Position numbers and translations under genes: made by a program. Below, one piece after another: positions 60,634 to 64,000 of a stretch of DNA of 64,000 nucleotides. Every line of letters begins with the position of its first letter. The first letter of the stretch is position 1. The DNA comes from Gigaspora rosea (taxonomy: Eukaryota > Glomeromycota > Glomeromycetes > Diversisporales > Gigasporaceae): the NCBI GenBank assembly GCA_003550325.1, contig QKWP01000103.1, positions 467,073-531,072 on the forward strand, given 5' to 3'. The notes beneath the pieces were generated by a model. It was not told where the DNA came from. It saw nothing but the letters and a program-made list of their open reading frames with translations, and did not search any database.

Positions 60634-61475
60634 GTCTACATCATAAATTTAATGTATTTTAAATAAGAACATGATTTTAATATTTTGTTTGTTTATTATA
60701 TTTATTTAATAGGTGATATAAATCATTTACACTTTAAACTTATACTGGCTTTCAGTTTTTTGTAAGTATAATGATAATTTTATATAATATATATGAATAC
60801 AGAATACTATTATTGTTCCACATCATTTCTGAATTGACATGTGTTCTTTCTCGATTTTCATCTTGTATGTAGATCATGTAATAAATTACTGATAATAATT
60901 ACTTATTGTTCCACATCATTTCTTTTCTGAATTGACATGTGTTCTTTCTCGATTTTCATCTTGTATGCAGATCATGTAATAAATTACTGATAATAATTAC
61001 TTATTGTTCCACATCATTTCTGAATTTAATTCTGAATGAACATGTGTTCTTTCTCGATTTTCATCGATTGTGAAATGCACAGCAATGTAATAAATTACTG
61101 ATAATAATTACTTATTAATAATTACATTGATTTTTTTTCATTAATATATATAAAGATTATTCTTTTATTGTTTCGTCATTATTTTTTTGTATTGGCGTAA
61201 CAGAAGAACTTCTCATGCCTAAACAAAATAGGAATAACTTGGGGATGCAAGTTTTTTATGTCGAAAAAAGGTAAATTTATGTTTGTATATAAAAATTTAG
61301 TAATTATCTTCTAGACATGACACCCGACCAGATTCCTGCCTGGCGAAAAACAAATGTGGATGTGTTCTACGCAGGGAATGTAAAAATTATTAATTACATT
61401 GTTAAATATATATGAATATTAGAACTATTCTTTTAATGTATGGAAACTTAGCATTTAACATTTAGACGAGCATAT
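60634..61475 (+). repeat. Interspersed repeat D, copy 2, with a 95-bp triplication
   Basis: Matches 35595-36512. 60816-61112 contains three tandem units starting attgttccacatcatttc and ending ctgataataattactt, only one of which is present in copy 1. The alignment resumes near 61655 (aaattttgttaaaggttaca). Confidence 0.75.
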
Positions 61476-61755
61476 AGTGATTCATTTTTATTCGTTTTTA
61501 TTTATTTATTTATTTATTTTTTAATTTTTTTTACTTTATTATTATAGTTACTTTATTTGATTTATGCATTAATACTGTATATATAAATCAACAATCATAT
61601 AAATATCCTATCCGGATATAACCGTTATCCTTTTATTGAATAGGATATAAAACCGGTTATTAAATTTTGTTAAAGGTTACAACCTTTCGGATAAAAAGTT
61701 ATCCGGGTACGAGCACTATTCGAATATTATTCGAATAAAGTATCCGTAAGCTCTA

Positions 61756-61848
61756 ATCACTCCGTTCCTGGTATAAACTTCGTGATAGCATCACTCCGTT
61801 CCTGGTATACACTTCGTGAATTTTCAATATCACTCCGTTCTTGGTATT
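61756..61848 (+). repeat. Tandem repeat with ATCACTCCGTTCCTGGTAT units
   Basis: Three units starting at 61756, 61790 and 61829. The inverse motif (accaggaacggagtgatg) recurs at 63678-63695. Confidence 0.8.
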
Positions 61849-62234
61849 CCCAAATTAATTGTTTTAATAAACTCATTTTTAGATTTCATAAAAATCATTA
61901 ATCCTAATTTATAATCTAACCAACAAACAAAATTATTTTTTTGAGAAAGTCTGATATTTGCCAGAAAAATGAATCTCTTCGACTATGTAGATTTTATAAA
62001 TAAATTTAAATTAGCTATCTAATGATCAAATCGAATAACCTTTTTTTTTATTTCTTAGAGTTCACTAAACTAGAAAATAAAAAAAAATTATTCATTGGGC
62101 GACTACATAGCTGGGAGGGTCATTTTCGCAGTAAAAAGCTTAATATATTAATATATATATTTAACGGGTATATTAGGTAAGATTGGGTAAATATAAAGTT
62201 AATAACCATATTTTTTAAATAAAATATTATATAA

Positions 62235-62375
62235 CAACTTTTAATATATGTTCCTTATAATGTTTATTGATTAAAAAAAAAGTAACTTTTTAAATAATTA
62301 TAAAATTAAATATATGTTCCTTATAATGTTTATTGATTAAAAAAAAAAGTAACTTTTCAAATAATTATAAAACTA
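62235..62375 (+). repeat. Tandem duplication of about 68 bp
   Basis: atatatgttccttataatgt ... ttattgattaaaaaaaaagt ... aataattataaaa occurs twice in a row just before the secreted-protein gene end. Confidence 0.8.
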
Positions 62376-62450
62376 AATAAAGATTCAATATTAGGTCATA
62401 CATACTAATTAATTGGTTCTCATAACCCAGCCGGGTTACTAACAAACATT

Positions 62451-62920
62451 TCAGTAATGACAATTTAAAATGTTGTCAGTAGGTTTTCCGCTAATTTTTA
62501 TATTATCAGCAGAACCAGTTACCCAAATACAGGAATGAGTATTGAAAGGTGTGGGTAAATAGTTTTCGTCGCCAGCTTGAACTTTAACAATAATCCAGTA
62601 CCAGTCAGTTGGTGAATCTCTTTCAGTACCAATGATCATCTCTTTATGTTCCCAAACACCATCACAATTACGATAGTCACCTTTTCCGTCACCCCTATTC
62701 TAACGTGATTTCCATCCTCTGCCCACACTCTACATGATGTGAGATCCATATCAAGGAATACTTTAGCTTCGAATGCTGTATATCAAACCAATTAATTAAA
62801 TTATTAAATCACGAAAAAGGTAAACATTTATTTATGTTCAAGAACTTTACCTTCAATTACCGGGATAATGTAGGCACCAATGAAGATGGTGGTAAGAAAT
62901 AAAAAATTTTGATATTTCAT
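62451..62920 (-). pseudogene. Small putative secreted protein, two exons, one apparent frameshift
   Basis: Exon 1 (62851-62920) encodes a start Met, a lysine and a hydrophobic run to about residue 22 (MKYQNFLFLTTIFIGAY), a clear signal-peptide or single-anchor profile. A 75-bp intron (gtaaag to atacag) leads to exon 2 (62451-62775). The mature part is short and polar with four cysteines in the contexts LTSC, RNC, HSC and LNC, which could form two disulfides. I recognise no family. Reading exon 2 needs one shift near 62700, where AGAATAGG seems to lack one A; the reading before it (WAEDGNHVR) and after it (GDGKGDYRNCDG) both look coding. This may be a real pseudogene or a single-base assembly error. 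Small secreted proteins of mycorrhizal fungi are often effector candidates, but nothing here shows that role. Confidence 0.6.
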
Positions 62921-64000
62921 ATTTATTAATGATAGATTAAAAAATTTGCTTTTAATAATGCCTCTGCAAGATATAAACTGAAATTGTACTGTGATGAATG
63001 GTTGAAAGTGCGTTTCTATAAGTTTTTCTCAATTAAAAACATTATAATTTTTATTCGTATATTATTCTCAAAATGAACCTGAAACAGTAAATGATAACCG
63101 ATCATACAATATCTAATTACTCAATCATACTGTTCATTAAAAAATTTTTTGCCAATACTTTCTACATTAATCATTAAATTCATTTCAGAACACCATCATA
63201 TTCTAAGGTTATGAAAAAATGACTAGCATCATCAAGTTTACACGAATTTTGACTAACATTTAATGAATTATGAAGTTATCTATACTAAACAAGAAATGCA
63301 ACGCGCAAATGCAGTGAGTTATGAGTGGGTGAAAGGTATGTAGATAGTGGTAAGTAAATAATGATTGGAGCGTAGATGTATTATTATAATATTGTTAAGA
63401 GATAGTATTTGATGTAGATTGTAGCTAATATAGTTATTATGTGAGGATTAATGTGTAGAAAGTATACAGTAAGGCAAAAAGGGTAATAAGAAGAGATGGG
63501 TTTCATGCGCATGTTTCCGAATCATGCGCATGTTTCCGAATCATGCGCATGTTATCCCATCAAAATTTTATATAGAAAAATTAAATATATTAAGTATAAT
63601 TAACATTCTAATTTATCTATATACTTCAATTCTGGGTTTGTTCGTTTTAACATTTTTGATTGGTCGTATCCGAAAAATGTACCAGGAACGGAGTGATGCA
63701 TATCACGTAGTGATGGTTATACGATGCTCTAGGATGGCGTAGGTCCGCAAAATCTTGGATCTGATTGGTTCTCGTGACCCTATCTGTCGCATGCTGTTTA
63801 TTTTTCACATATCAAGTATCACATAGTACGATGCATACTGCTTTCCCTGTGATCTGTTAATGTGGCTAGTCTACAGTATAATAAGACATTTGACCGTTAA
63901 AAAAAAATTGCGATTATCGATAACAACCAATGGTAAAAATGTGCTTTTTAGACGAAAATATCGGTGGCCCGATACAAATTTGCATCTCTATTCACTCAAT
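62921..64000. other. Upstream region of the secreted-protein gene and window end
   Basis: 63504-63552 has a 19-bp unit (catgcgcatgtttccgaat) about 2.6 times, followed by ttatcccatcaaaattttat, which is also seen in C-to-T decayed form near 34485. No further gene recognised. Confidence 0.5.

Overview
The window is strongly A+T-rich eukaryotic DNA with short GT-AG introns, few genes and very many transposable elements. A BTB-BACK-TLDc gene, a Ras-like GTPase, CpG decay between repeat copies and the density of hAT, Gypsy and foldback elements fit a fungal genome. The best guess is an arbuscular mycorrhizal fungus (Glomeromycotina, Rhizophagus-like). That assignment is inference from gene family and composition, not a marker gene.

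Host genes, all on the minus strand: a Ras-family GTPase in six exons (7686-8919) with unusual residues at the three positions that control GTP hydrolysis; a two-exon BTB-BACK-TLDc protein of 471 aa (16542-18048); and a small putative secreted protein with one apparent frameshift (62451-62920). A CpG-containing island at 10020-10400 may hold an unresolved exon or promoter.

The rest is mostly mobile DNA, much of it nested. 1-7000: foldback elements and MITEs, and two solo-LTR-like copies (3811-4672 and 6128-6981) that differ mainly by C:G to T:A changes. 9675-15318: MITEs and a 3.5 kb non-autonomous hAT-like element with an 8-bp target duplication. 18435-20632: three elements one inside the other. 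20865-24660: an intact hAT transposon (570-aa transposase, 3 exons, terminal repeats, 8-bp duplication) inside a tRNA-derived SINE, itself inside the remnant of another hAT-like element. 24943-26116: a large palindrome with a hAT MITE in one arm. 27465-32640: mariner-type MITEs, a telomere-motif foldback, a second SINE copy with a 16-bp duplication, and an inverted-repeat cluster. 33060-43010: low-complexity DNA, foldbacks, a 92-bp minisatellite and a CCCTTA-ended element. 43464-44074 is an assembly gap. 45497-58359: a decayed Ty3/Gypsy retrotransposon whose 5' LTR holds a CCCTTA-ended element, which holds a third SINE-like copy, which holds a MULE-like element; its integrase region is split by a foldback and a mariner-type element. 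58360-64000: an inverted-repeat-bounded remnant, tandem repeats and the secreted-protein gene.

No CRISPR array, rRNA gene, functional tRNA gene, operon or gene cluster was found. What stands out is the nesting, which can be read in order because empty sites are present in the same window, and a set of palindromic elements whose centres carry degenerate TTAGGG-type repeats.
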